From Cuspidothrix issatschenkoi CHARLIE-1 (lineage in GTDB: Bacteria > Cyanobacteriota > Cyanobacteriia > Cyanobacteriales > Nostocaceae), in NCBI RefSeq assembly GCF_002934005.1, contig NZ_PGEM01000013.1:1-42429 (forward strand): a stretch of 42,429 nt of DNA, in the 5' to 3' direction. This document shows positions 16,030-24,331 of this stretch, piece by piece (the stretch's first letter is position 1; each line of letters starts with the position of its first letter). Under the pieces are notes generated by a model that searched no databases, was not told the origin of the DNA, and saw only the letters and a program-made list of their open reading frames with translations. Made by a program: the position numbers and the translations under genes.

Positions 16030-18198
16030 ATGTTGAATATTTTCAAAAATTATCAAAATATCCCCTGTATTTTACAGTTAAGTGAGGAAGACTGTGGCGC
16101 AGCTTGTTTAGTATCTATTAGTAAACATTATGGACGATTTATAAGCATGATCAAAAGTAGAGAAGCCGTAGGAACTGGACAATTAGGGACAACATTATTA
16201 GGTTTAAAACGAGGATCAGAAAATCTTGGTTTTAATGCTAGGGCAGTCAAAGCTTCCCCAGAAATTATAGATAGAATTACAGAAATTACATTACCTGCAA
16301 TTATCCATTGGCAAGGCTATCATTGGGTAGTTTTATATGGTAAAAAAGGTCAAAAATATATTATTGCTGATCCTGCTGTGGGAGTACGTTATCTCACCAA
16401 ACAAGAATTAAGTGATGCTTGGAACGGGGTAATGTTATTATTAGAGCCAGATCCAGATCGCTTTTTTGAACAACCCCAAGAAGAAAGCAAAGGAGGAATA
16501 ACTCGCTTTTTTCACCGCATTTTACCTTATCGTGGCTTACTAACTCAGGTATTAATGATTAATATTGTTCTGGGTTTACTAGCATTAGGAACTCCGGTTT
16601 TAATTCAATTACTCACAGATGATGTTCTTGTGCGTGGAGATACGCAATTACTTACAGTTATTGTTTCCGCAGTTGTTGTCATGAGTTTATTTAGTGGAGG
16701 TTTGCAAGCATTCCAAGCTTTAATGATTTCTCATTTTGGACAAAGATTACAATTAGGTTTAGTCTTAGAATTTGGGCGCAAACTCCTACAATTACCCTTA
16801 AATTACTATGAATCTCGACGCAGTGGAGAAATTACTAGCAGACTTCGAGATATTAGCGAAATAAATCAATTAGTATCCCAAATTGTCATTGTTTTACCTA
16901 GCCAATTTTTTATTGCTATCATCTCTTTATGCTTAATGTTATTTTATAGTTGGGAATTAACAATAGCAGTGTTATTAATCGCCGTCTTAATGACTTTATC
17001 TACCTTGCCTTTTTTACCCGTTTTACAACAGAAAAACCGCACTCTTTTAGTTTTAGGTGCAGAAAATCAAGGGGTGTTAGTAGAAACATTTAAAGGCGCA
17101 CAGGTAATTAAAACTACAAATGCTGCTCCTCAATTTTGGGATGAATTTCAAAGTCGGTTTGGTCGTTTAGCTAATCTGGCTTTTAGTACCATTCAGTTAG
17201 CAATAATTAACGGAACTTTGGCTAAAATTCTTTCTACCATTGGAGGTGTCATCTTACTAGGATTCGGTAGTTTGTTAGTTATTAAAGGTAAATTAAGTAT
17301 TGGACAAATGTTAGCTTTTAATGCACTGCAAATTAATGTCTTAGCTTTAATTAATTCCTTAGTTGGTTTTGTAGATGAATATTTTCGATCCCAAACCGCA
17401 GTTTCTCGACTTTTAGAAGTGATTGATGCAACTCCAGAAGTTATAGGTGGTAGTCCTAAACCAGTTGCTCAAATTTCCAGTCATGCAGATATTTATTGTT
17501 CCCATATTAAATTTCATCATCCTGGAAGAGTAGAATTATTAGATGATTTTTCTTTGCAAATTCCGGGAGGAAAAATCATTGCTTTAATTGGTAAATCTGG
17601 TTGTGGTAAAAGCACTTTAGCTAAACTTTTATCTGGGTTATATGTACCTGACTCCGGTAACATTCGTATCGGTTTTTTTAATATTCAAGATATTGCTTTA
17701 GATTGTTACCGACAACAAGTAGTATATGTCCCTCAAGAACCGCATTTTTGGAGTCGTTCAATTATCGAAAACTTTCGTTTAGGATCACCTAGTATTTCCT
17801 TTGCAGAAATAGTTCAAGCTTGCGATATTGCCGATGCAGATGATTTTATTAGTCAATTACCTAATAAATATCAAACGGTTTTAGGCGAATTTGGGGCAAA
17901 TCTTTCCGGTGGACAAAGACAAAGATTAGCGATCGCTCGCGGCATTCTCAACAACCCTCCCATCCTCATTTTAGATGAAGCTACTGCTGGATTAGATCCT
18001 ATGAGTGAAGCTCACGTCTTAGATCGTCTTTTAGAATATCGCCAAGGTAAAACCACAATTTTAATTACCCATCGTCCTAGTGTCATTCATCGAGCTAATT
18101 GGATTGTTCTCATCGAAAAAGGTCAAGTGCAAATTCAAGGAACTCCTGATACTTTTTTATCAAAACCTGGAGAACATTTGCAATTTTTAAATGTATAG
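16030..18198 (+). CDS. C39-peptidase ABC exporter (bacteriocin processing and secretion)
   Basis: A 722-residue fused exporter. Residues 1-135 are a C39 cysteine peptidase that trims the leader: LSEEDCGAAC with catalytic C22, YHWVV with H98, and IADPAVG with D114. A six-span membrane domain follows (about 165-460). The ATPase has Walker A GKSGCGKST at 521-529, signature LSGGQRQR and Walker B LILDEA with D649/E650. All catalytic residues are present, so the transporter should work even though the adjacent precursor frame is broken. It lies 182 bases after the adaptor gene and probably belongs to the same unit. The usual substrates are double-glycine-type leader peptides. Confidence 0.93.
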   Translation: MLNIFKNYQNIPCILQLSEEDCGAACLVSISKHYGRFISMIKSREAVGTGQLGTTLLGLKRGSENLGFNARAVKASPEIIDRITEITLPAIIHWQGYHWVVLYGKKGQKYIIADPAVGVRYLTKQELSDAWNGVMLLLEPDPDRFFEQPQEESKGGITRFFHRILPYRGLLTQVLMINIVLGLLALGTPVLIQLLTDDVLVRGDTQLLTVIVSAVVVMSLFSGGLQAFQALMISHFGQRLQLGLVLEFGRKLLQLPLNYYESRRSGEITSRLRDISEINQLVSQIVIVLPSQFFIAIISLCLMLFYSWELTIAVLLIAVLMTLSTLPFLPVLQQKNRTLLVLGAENQGVLVETFKGAQVIKTTNAAPQFWDEFQSRFGRLANLAFSTIQLAIINGTLAKILSTIGGVILLGFGSLLVIKGKLSIGQMLAFNALQINVLALINSLVGFVDEYFRSQTAVSRLLEVIDATPEVIGGSPKPVAQISSHADIYCSHIKFHHPGRVELLDDFSLQIPGGKIIALIGKSGCGKSTLAKLLSGLYVPDSGNIRIGFFNIQDIALDCYRQQVVYVPQEPHFWSRSIIENFRLGSPSISFAEIVQACDIADADDFISQLPNKYQTVLGEFGANLSGGQRQRLAIARGILNNPPILILDEATAGLDPMSEAHVLDRLLEYRQGKTTILITHRPSVIHRANWIVLIEKGQVQIQGTPDTFLSKPGEHLQFLNV

Positions 18199-18274
18199 AT
18201 CAACGTAGCAGTGTTGAATCCTACAATAAAACTTTACAGTGTTTGGGTTTGTCATAAAATAGCTAGAGTTAAAT

Positions 18275-18472
18275 TTAAAAATTTTCTTGTAGAGGCATCC
18301 AGTAAAAAGAAAGAATTTGATCTAAATAGATATCTTCCACCGGATTCTGTTGTGGTGCATTTGGGGCAAATCTCAAGCAGGTAATCAGCCATTGTCCTAG
18401 TTTTAACCCATCAATCCCCATTTTAAAAAATGCTTTTTTATAGGTACTAATAAAGCCAGATGAGACACCTAA
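18275..18472 (-). pseudogene. IS630-type transposase remnant, 3' part
   Basis: Read on the minus strand from 18472, the frame gives GVSSGFISTYKKAFFKMG and IDGLKLG, then jumps directly to LRFAPNAPQQNPVEDIY, the conserved region around the last acidic residue of IS630-type DDE transposases, and ends at TAA 18275-18277. Most of the catalytic core between these blocks is missing. Its first 36 bases are identical to 21013-21048, where the 5' part of a similar transposase is found. The element is dead; it also cuts off the permease gene that runs into it from the right. Confidence 0.7.
18437..18472. repeat. 36-bp direct repeat, copy 1
   Basis: These 36 bases (TTTATAGGTACTAATAAAGC to the ACACCTAA end) are identical to 21013-21048 in the same orientation. 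They encode, on the minus strand, the overlap between the two transposase parts (GVSSGFISTYK). Both flanking bases differ between copies, so 36 bp is the full identity. Confidence 0.95.
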
Positions 18473-18833
18473 ATGTAAATATCAGCGTTGCTGAAAGTAA
18501 CAGATAAGGAAGTAGCTGTTTAAACATATCCGCTGATGTATATAGCATAATAACAGAGCCAATTCCCCGACCAATTAAACTGGTAACAGATAGTATTAAA
18601 ATCTGTAGTCGCGAGATGAGCAAATTGTGACGATATGCATCCGCACTGGATATGGCTGCAATCCATAAAGCAGTATTATTTGTAGCATTAGCTGTAATAG
18701 GTGATATACCAGTAAATATTAAGGTGGGAAATGTAATAAAACTACCACCTCTCGCTATAGCATTAAGTGGACTGGTAATGAACGCGGTACTAAAGAGAAG
18801 CAAGCTATGGACACGTGTTAAATTGTTGGGCAT
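18447..18833 (-). pseudogene. TauE/SafE (TSUP) permease, truncated after its first half
   Basis: The 128-residue frame matches the N-terminal half of TauE/SafE-type anion permeases: GGSFITFPTLIFTGISPITANATNNTALWIA is the family's most conserved stretch, followed by two more membrane segments and MFKQLLPYLLLSATLIFTF. Full-length members have about 240-260 residues and seven or eight spans. The reading frame enters the transposase remnant at about 18473 and stops within it, so the last eight residues or so are not native. A sulfite or organosulfonate exporter role was likely before truncation, which would fit the rhodanese gene nearby. Confidence 0.75.
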
Positions 18834-19084
18834 TTTAGATCTACTTTTGCGGAAGAATATTTGCTAAAAGACTTGTTTTTTAGTAAAAACTATGGAATAC
18901 TTCTAATATACAACGCTAATCCGATAGATTAACAGTAGTTAATTTAAAATGTCGGTAGTTTGTCAGTAAAAAATGTAAATTGTAGGAGTGAAATTGCTTC
19001 ACTTCTATCTTTGGCTGTCATTCAACTTGTAATTTTTGCAATTAACCAAAAATTCAAACAAATCCCAATCAAGGAAAGGACTAA

Positions 19085-19432
19085 ATGAGTAACTTACAAC
19101 TTTACTTTGCTAAAGCCTCTACTTTCTCCCAAAGAACCCGTGTAGTGTTGCTGGAAAAAGGAATTGATTTTACACCCATTGAAATTGGTAATGGTGCTTA
19201 CTTCTTAGGAGAGAACTTGAGTTTAGTAAATATTAGTTTCTATCCTTAGTTTGAAAGATTACTAGTTTTAGAAAAATTCCGTAGTTTTACTCTACCAACA
19301 GAAACACCCAAGTTGAAGCAATGGTGGAAAAATTTGGGTCAACGGGAATCTATTCAATAAGTTGCGAATCCTAGAGAATTCTATGTAGAGAGATTTGCCA
19401 AAATTCTTGGTTTAACAGTCACAACGGCGTAA
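19085..19432 (+). pseudogene. glutathione S-transferase pseudogene with internal deletion
   Basis: ATG 19085 starts [20 protein letters not shown] and [13 protein letters not shown], a normal GST thioredoxin-fold N-terminus. The frame then jumps to [16 protein letters not shown], which belongs to the C-terminal helical domain; around 100 codons are missing. Two in-frame stops follow, TAG at 19247-19249 (in place of the Trp of a FYPWFE-type motif) and TAA at 19358-19360. The natural end VANPREFYVERFAKILGL is still readable up to TAA 19430-19432. The gene is clearly dead. A second copy of the same C-terminal tail lies at 20928-21012. Confidence 0.85.
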
Positions 19433-19524
19433 AATGTAGTTTTTGAAATTACTTTAATATTACTGCTAATTAAAGTAATTTCACTAAAAATAAATAGTTC
19501 AATTAAATACGAAAAAGGGTGAAC

Positions 19525-20484
19525 ATGATGTTTAAAAGGTTCTCTTTCAAAAGTTTGAAAAAACCTAAGTTATTTGCTTTGGTGACAGTGTTTTTTGCCT
19601 TTGTAGTAAGTATTCCCTTATTACCTTTGCCAGTGTTATCAGCTAATTCTCGGGCTAATATTCAGTTTGTTTCGCCAAATTGGGTAGCTGAAAACGTCAA
19701 AGATTCTAACCTCAGAATTTTAGATGTACGTAATTTTCCTCTCGACTATATAGAAGGACATCTTCCTAATGCTGTAAACATTGCTGATACGGCTTTTAGA
19801 GGTCCAAAAGAAGGATTGCCGGTACAATATTGGGACAATCAAAAACTAGGGGAAATATTCGCTAATTCTGGTGTAACAAATAATAGTCGTGTTCTTGTAT
19901 ATTCAGATGGTAGAGATGTTTTAGGTGCAACAATGGTTGCTTATTTACTAGAACGTTCTGGACTAAAAGATATCGCTGTATTGGATGGTGGCTATGCAGG
20001 TTATAAAACTGATCAAGATGTAACTAAAGAGTTTCCTAAATACTCCGTCGGTAAATTCACAGTTCGGGATAACCCTTCAGTGCGTGTGAGTTTAAATGAT
20101 GTGAGAAAATTTATTGGTAAATCAGGAATTGTTTTTATTGATCCTAGACCAGAAAAATTGTTCCGGGGTGAAGAAAATATTTGGATACGCAATGGACATA
20201 TTCCTGGTGCGCGGAATATTCCTTGGGTAACATTTACAGATGCTAAAAATCCTCACAAATTAAAGTCATTAGATGAGATTAAGAAAATTCTGGCAGATAA
20301 AAAGATTACTCCTGAAAATGACATTATTGTTTCTTGCAGTACAGGACGGGAAGCTACATTACAATATGTGGTTTTAAAGCATCTGCTTAATTATCCGAAA
20401 GTCAGAATTTATGAAGGTTCTTGGACAGAATATAGCACTCAAAAAGATTTACCAGTGGCTACGGGAGAGGAGAAAATAAGTTAG
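19525..20484 (+). CDS. exported two-domain rhodanese (thiosulfate/3-mercaptopyruvate sulfurtransferase)
   Basis: A 319-residue protein counted from ATG 19525, which has AAAAAGGG ending six bases upstream; the GTG at 19519 would add two codons. Residues 1-40 are a signal peptide (positive start KRFSFKSLKKPK, hydrophobic core, PLPVLSA before the mature N). The first rhodanese domain holds LDVRNFPLDYIEGHLPNAVNI but has Asp where the catalytic Cys would be (VLVYSDGRDV), as is normal for the structural domain. The second has FIDPRPEKLF, GHIPGARNIPW and the active loop CSTGRE with the catalytic Cys at 271. It transfers sulfane sulfur to cyanide or thiol acceptors in the periplasm or lumen. It is the only intact gene in a region of remnants. 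Confidence 0.9.
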   Translation: MMFKRFSFKSLKKPKLFALVTVFFAFVVSIPLLPLPVLSANSRANIQFVSPNWVAENVKDSNLRILDVRNFPLDYIEGHLPNAVNIADTAFRGPKEGLPVQYWDNQKLGEIFANSGVTNNSRVLVYSDGRDVLGATMVAYLLERSGLKDIAVLDGGYAGYKTDQDVTKEFPKYSVGKFTVRDNPSVRVSLNDVRKFIGKSGIVFIDPRPEKLFRGEENIWIRNGHIPGARNIPWVTFTDAKNPHKLKSLDEIKKILADKKITPENDIIVSCSTGREATLQYVVLKHLLNYPKVRIYEGSWTEYSTQKDLPVATGEEKIS

Positions 20485-20485
20485 C

Positions 20486-20664
20486 GGGACTTAGGCAAAA
20501 AACACTTTTGAAATATCCTCAAACGTATATCCCAAAGGGGTTTTACATCGTTTTGATTGGTTTGTTGTTATATCTGGGTTACAGGCATTTTTGGGTATTT
20601 AATGTATTTCCCTTACCCCGGAAGGATTTGAGGCTTATTTCTTCCTCAAAAGTGTTTAAGTCCC
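20486..20664. mobile_element. MITE-like palindromic element
   Basis: Left end GGGACTTAGGCAAAAAACAC (20486 on) and right end TCAAAAGTGTTTAAGTCCC (20646-20664) are inverted copies: GGGACTTA matches, then CACTTTTGA, then GAAATA..CCTCAAA further inside. Each arm is about 35-40 bases. The 179-base unit has no ORF, which fits a non-autonomous miniature transposable element. It starts two bases after the rhodanese stop codon. No clear target duplication is visible. Confidence 0.65.
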
Positions 20665-20764
20665 TTTATAAGAAGACAAGTTAAAAGTCTTTTGACATGA
20701 ACTCATAATCTATGTTAATTTCTGCCTCTTTTCCACAAAAATTTGAAAAATAAATCCATTAGAT

Positions 20765-20920
20765 ATGCAAGTAATTTTGCTAATCACTGCTGCAATTTTC
20801 ATCTTTAGTCCAGTATATGTATTTGCTGCTAATAATCTCGATCAAGATAACTTGGTCAGTTGTAGAAGTAGTAAAGACCAACCTCCCAATGATTCTACAA
20901 GCGATCGCTCAGGAGCTTAA
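20765..20920 (+). CDS. small signal-peptide ORF, 51 aa
   Basis: ATG 20765 opens a 51-codon frame with a textbook signal peptide (MQVILLITAAIFIFSPVYVFA) ahead of 30 hydrophilic residues (ANNLDQDNLVSCRSSKDQPP onward, one Cys). It could be a real small secreted protein or the surviving 5' end of a larger exported protein. It ends at TAA 20918-20920, just before the GST tail remnant. I know no family match and see no strong ribosome site. Confidence 0.35.
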   Translation: MQVILLITAAIFIFSPVYVFAANNLDQDNLVSCRSSKDQPPNDSTSDRSGA

Positions 20921-20927
20921 GCTATGT

Positions 20928-21012
20928 ATGCGATCGCCCATCCAAGTAGTAGCTAATCCTACAGAACTTTATGTAGACAGATTGGACAAAATTCTTGGTT
21001 TAAAAGTTCCAA
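20928..21012 (+). pseudogene. second glutathione S-transferase C-terminal remnant
   Basis: The frame reads RSPIQVVANPTELYVDRLDK then ILGLKV, matching the end of the nearby GST pseudogene (SIQ-VANPREFYVERFAKILGL) with about two thirds identity. Nothing upstream of about residue SPIQ is GST-like. It joins directly to the transposase fragment that begins at 21013, so the last readable residues (PIYRY) belong to the insertion-sequence DNA. Confidence 0.7.
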
Positions 21013-21048
21013 TTTATAGGTACTAATAAAGCCAGATGAGACACCTAA
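21013..21048. repeat. 36-bp direct repeat, copy 2
   Basis: Identical over 36 bases to 18437-18472, same orientation. Here the repeat is the 3' end of the N-terminal transposase fragment; in the other copy it is the 5' end of the C-terminal fragment. Confidence 0.95.
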
Positions 21049-21174
21049 TATTGGCATTATCTCTTCATGTTTGTATCCAGATAGGAGCATTTTTACTGCG
21101 GTAGCCCGCTTGATTTCACGGGGTTGGTTACTATTTTTGATAAAATCTGCCAATAACTGCATCCACATCCTCAC
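21013..21174 (-). pseudogene. IS630-type transposase remnant, 5' part
   Basis: The minus-strand frame MRMWMQLLADFIKNSNQPRE, IKRATAVKMLLSGYKHEEI, then LGVSSGFISTYK is the N-terminal helix-turn-helix region of an IS630-type transposase. After the 36-bp repeat it runs into the GST tail (read antisense) and stops. Together with 18275-18472 it accounts for the two ends of one transposase gene, now separated by 2.5 kb of other DNA. Confidence 0.7.
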
Positions 21175-21508
21175 ATCTACACCTCAGTTTTAAACGTTAC
21201 TTTTTATCTATATCAGTATTTTCTCATTGACCTACTCCTTCCTGAGTTCTGCAAACAAAAAGACCAGCCCCTCCCACAGGGCTAGTCTGCTAAAAAACGT
21301 TGTTCGCGTTATCTTCTCAGTAGAGTCAAAACCAAATTGCACGTTCCCAAAATTCGACGGGCAACTTTTCTTAACAAGATTGTAGCAGCCAGTACAGTTT
21401 TTTAATAAAAAAATCTTAAAAAATATATATCCTAGGGTGAGTGGGTTTTCTGTTTTGGAGTAGATGCAACATCATCTATCTTCCCTATCAACCGTCATCA
21501 GTCAACCG
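21175..21508. other. intergenic stretch, possible small RNA or 3' UTR
   Basis: No ORF is credible. On the minus strand a G/C-rich hairpin followed by a T tract lies at 21255-21284. It is more than 200 bases downstream of the NFACT stop codon, so the transcript either has a long 3' end or a separate short RNA is made here. Confidence 0.35.
21255..21284 (-). terminator. intrinsic terminator on the minus strand
   Basis: Read on the minus strand, AGACTAGCCC pairs with GGGCTGGTCT (one mismatch) across an eight-base loop, and the stem is followed at once by TTTTTGTTT. This is a convincing Rho-independent terminator form. It would end transcription of the NFACT gene or of an unannotated short RNA between 21285 and 21508. 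Confidence 0.6.
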
Positions 21509-23230
21509 TTAACCATTAACAACTTGCGGTTTCCCCCAAATAATCGTTTCTTGTTTATAAACTACAAGTCCGGGTTTAGTGCCTTTGGGTTTATACACGT
21601 ACTTGGGTAGGGTATAAACTACTGGTACTTGGTCACTTTGACGGGCGCGACTGAAATAAGCCGCTAGATTTGCTGTAAATTGTAAATCAGTTTCTTCGGC
21701 AACTGTACCCGGTTCTAACCGCAGCAGGACATGACTACCCGGAATTTCTTGGGCGTGAAACCATAAATCATAGTCTCCAGCCACACGAAATGTTAATTGA
21801 TCATTTTGGATGTTATTGCGACCAATGAGGACTTCAAAGCCGCTAGGACTGCGATAGCGATGAAAATTAGTGCTGGGTGTCTCACTGCTACGGCTGCGAT
21901 ATTCTAGGTCTTCTAGATATTTTTGTCCAATTAGTTCATCCCGAATTTCTTCCAAGGCTTGTAAATCTTCTGGAGTTTGGTAATGGTCTAGCTGAGAAAT
22001 TGCCGCTTCTACTTGTTCAAGATAGTTAATTTCCCCTTGCACTGCAAATAGTAAGGGTTCAACGGCAGCGCGGGCGCGTTTGAGTTTTTGGTGCTGTTTA
22101 TAAAGCTTTTGGGCATTTTGGACGGCGTTTTTATCTGGCAAAAGAGCGATCGCAATTAACTGTTCAGTTTCAAAATCTGGTAAACTAATTTCCTGCATTC
22201 CTGGTTGCCAATGGTGCAGATTTGCCATTAATAAATCAGCTTTTTGACGATATTCTTCAGCTTGATCTGATTGTTGCAAGCGATCGCTAAAAGTTCGCGC
22301 TTTAATCCTTAATTTACCCAGAATATTCACCAATTTTTGACTCAATTGATGGCGCAGTTGTACAAATACCTGTTCATTTAATTGATCAGTATAATAACGG
22401 CAAATCAATTCTTGAATATTTTTGGCAGGTGAGACTCCACCCCAACCCATCACTGTATATCCATTTTTAGTCCAAGCTGGTTGGAATTTACCCACATTTA
22501 AAACTTGTAACCATTCTTGCCAACGTTGAAATAAATTTTGCCAATCTTCGGAAGTTAATGCGTCTGTGTTGGTATCTGGTGGGATGTTTGCCGCTAACAG
22601 CATCGTATCTAACAAAGCCGCACTTAAACCACTATAACTTTTGAGTAACTGGCGTTTAATTCCTCCTGGAACTAAACTTACCCGTTCTTGCCAGCGTTCC
22701 AGAGATTCACTTAAATTGGGGATTTTTCCCGTCAATTTTGGTGGTGTTTCATAATTTTGTCCCGTTTGAATGGGTCGAACACTTGATTGTTGCTGACTAA
22801 CTTGATGGGCGGCTGTGATAATCTCATGATTAGCATCAGTTAAAATTACATTACTATATTTGCCCATTATTTCTGCATAAACGTGATAAAGTGCATCCTC
22901 TCCGGGACGACGGGCAAATTGTAAATCAATTACCCGTTCCCAGGGAGAAATAGCTTCAATTCCAATTAAAGCCAAACCACCTAATTGATGTCTTAACTGT
23001 TGGCTAAATGTAAAAGTATCTGGGGTGCGTGGTGGTGGTTCACTAATGCAAATATGGGCGGCTTGGGGATGCCAAGAAATTTCTAACCAACCCCGTTGAC
23101 TTAAGGTGCGTAAAGCAATGGTAATGGTAAAGCGATCTCGCTGATATACCTGTTCTGTCCGTGCCGGCAACCAGTCAGCACGAATCTCGCCACAAGCAGC
23201 AGTTAAAGCAGTAAAGTCCAGGGGTTGCAA
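21509..23230 (-). CDS. rqcH: NFACT-family protein (RqcH/Rqc2 homologue)
   Basis: A 573-residue NFACT protein. The N-terminal NFACT-N domain begins MQPLDFTALTAACGEI and contains HVYAEIMGKYSNVILTD. A central coiled coil (about 290-440) follows, and the C-terminal RNA-binding NFACT-R domain shows YDLWFHAQEIPGSHVLLR. Family members bind stalled large ribosomal subunits and recruit tRNA-Ala to add C-terminal alanine tails in ribosome quality control; older annotation calls them fibronectin-binding proteins. Its divergent neighbour begins the polyamine operon, with 357 non-coding bases between. Confidence 0.88.
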   Translation of the reverse strand: MQPLDFTALTAACGEIRADWLPARTEQVYQRDRFTITIALRTLSQRGWLEISWHPQAAHICISEPPPRTPDTFTFSQQLRHQLGGLALIGIEAISPWERVIDLQFARRPGEDALYHVYAEIMGKYSNVILTDANHEIITAAHQVSQQQSSVRPIQTGQNYETPPKLTGKIPNLSESLERWQERVSLVPGGIKRQLLKSYSGLSAALLDTMLLAANIPPDTNTDALTSEDWQNLFQRWQEWLQVLNVGKFQPAWTKNGYTVMGWGGVSPAKNIQELICRYYTDQLNEQVFVQLRHQLSQKLVNILGKLRIKARTFSDRLQQSDQAEEYRQKADLLMANLHHWQPGMQEISLPDFETEQLIAIALLPDKNAVQNAQKLYKQHQKLKRARAAVEPLLFAVQGEINYLEQVEAAISQLDHYQTPEDLQALEEIRDELIGQKYLEDLEYRSRSSETPSTNFHRYRSPSGFEVLIGRNNIQNDQLTFRVAGDYDLWFHAQEIPGSHVLLRLEPGTVAEETDLQFTANLAAYFSRARQSDQVPVVYTLPKYVYKPKGTKPGLVVYKQETIIWGKPQVVNG

Positions 23231-23587
23231 AACGATTACCCCTTTTTCTCTACAAAATTACTTTCTTCTCTAGGATTTTGTTGATTCATCCTTTCATCCT
23301 GGATATCCTGATTCTGATAAAGAATATTAATTTAACATTTTTTGATTAAAACTAATGTAAGGGTTTAGCAGTGCTAAACCCCTACTAGGTTATTCATATT
23401 TATTTTAAGATAGTTCTTCCTTATCAGTCTTATTATAACTTAGATTGAATGTTATACAGGATATTAGACTGACAAAAATTACACTGACTTAAGTAGGTTA
23501 GCGTTAAAAATTGTCGTTGGGGCAAGATTTTACTTTTCTTCACATACCTTTAAATTTTTCGATTCACCTACTTATATTAAAGCATTT
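23231..23587. other. divergent promoter region with a palindromic repeat
   Basis: 357 bases between divergent genes, with no ORF. A palindrome lies at 23361-23381. The remainder is AT-rich and should contain the promoters of the NFACT gene and of the polyamine operon. Confidence 0.5.
23361..23381. repeat. GGGTTTAGC palindromic repeat
   Basis: GGGTTTAGC (23361-23369) and GCTAAACCC (23373-23381) form a perfect nine-bp stem with a three-base loop, followed by CCTACT. It is a dispersed cyanobacterial intergenic palindrome; no T tract follows, so I do not call it a terminator. Confidence 0.7.
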
Positions 23588-24325
23588 ATGTCTATAACTG
23601 AAATTCAAAGCCTAATTCAGGATCTGCGTTCAGGCGATCGCATCAGGTATCATGGTGTAGATTGGGATATAGAAGACTACAGTACCTATCGAGATACGGA
23701 AGGTTATCAAACTGATGAATGGTTACTCAAATCATCGGGGGGAACTGAATATTACCTATTGCGAGAGTATGATCCTCAACAACCATCAACCTCTGTCACT
23801 TGGTATATTTCCAACCCAGTCCATAATTGTCGTTTATTAGCAACAGGCTCAAAAGAAGATGGTATTGTTGAATCATGGGATGATTTCGCCGAAAATAGAA
23901 CGAGTTTTCAATGGTTTCAACCGCAAATTCAGCCCGCAGTTATGCAAAGCCAAGAAAATATATTACCTTTTCTCTGGGGAAAAATGCAAACAGATGATAT
24001 CCCCTATCCAGAATTGCAAATTTTTTATAAATCTTATTATTTTGAGTCTCGCACTCAGAGTAAATATGAATCAACAGACACAACCCTATGCCGCATTACT
24101 TGGGATTATTGGGATCAAGATCATCTCACAAACTTAGCTATTGAAGCATTTCCCAATGGCAAAATAGATATTTATTTAACTAAAATAGTTAAACTTGAAG
24201 AATTTTCTCATATTCAAAAAGGAGTAGTTAAAAAATCATCTAATTTTAATCCTGATCTCTTGATTGAATCAGTCATGGCTGTAATCATCCTTGTTGTCGG
24301 CGTTTTTATGATGATATTTGGATAA
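23588..24325 (+). CDS. DUF4178-domain membrane-anchored protein
   Basis: A 245-residue protein. Residues about 10-190 fit the DUF4178 pattern: LRSGDRIRYHGVDWDIEDYS, then EWLLKSSGGTEYYLLRE and CRITWDYWDQDH. A single C-terminal membrane helix (about 222-244, LIESVMAVIILVVGVFMMIF) makes it tail-anchored with the domain in the cytoplasm. Its stop is six bases before the spermidine-synthase-like gene, so it is the first gene of that operon. DUF4178 proteins are, to my knowledge, recurrent neighbours of DUF350 and polyamine genes; no biochemical role is established. Confidence 0.75.
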   Translation: MSITEIQSLIQDLRSGDRIRYHGVDWDIEDYSTYRDTEGYQTDEWLLKSSGGTEYYLLREYDPQQPSTSVTWYISNPVHNCRLLATGSKEDGIVESWDDFAENRTSFQWFQPQIQPAVMQSQENILPFLWGKMQTDDIPYPELQIFYKSYYFESRTQSKYESTDTTLCRITWDYWDQDHLTNLAIEAFPNGKIDIYLTKIVKLEEFSHIQKGVVKKSSNFNPDLLIESVMAVIILVVGVFMMIFG

Positions 24326-24331
24326 ATTTTT

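Noticed and set aside
20817-21026. 69-codon ORF taken as one protein
   Set aside because: Its first half is out of frame with the signal-peptide ORF at 20765 and lacks protein character; only the end from about 20928 is a GST tail, so it was split.
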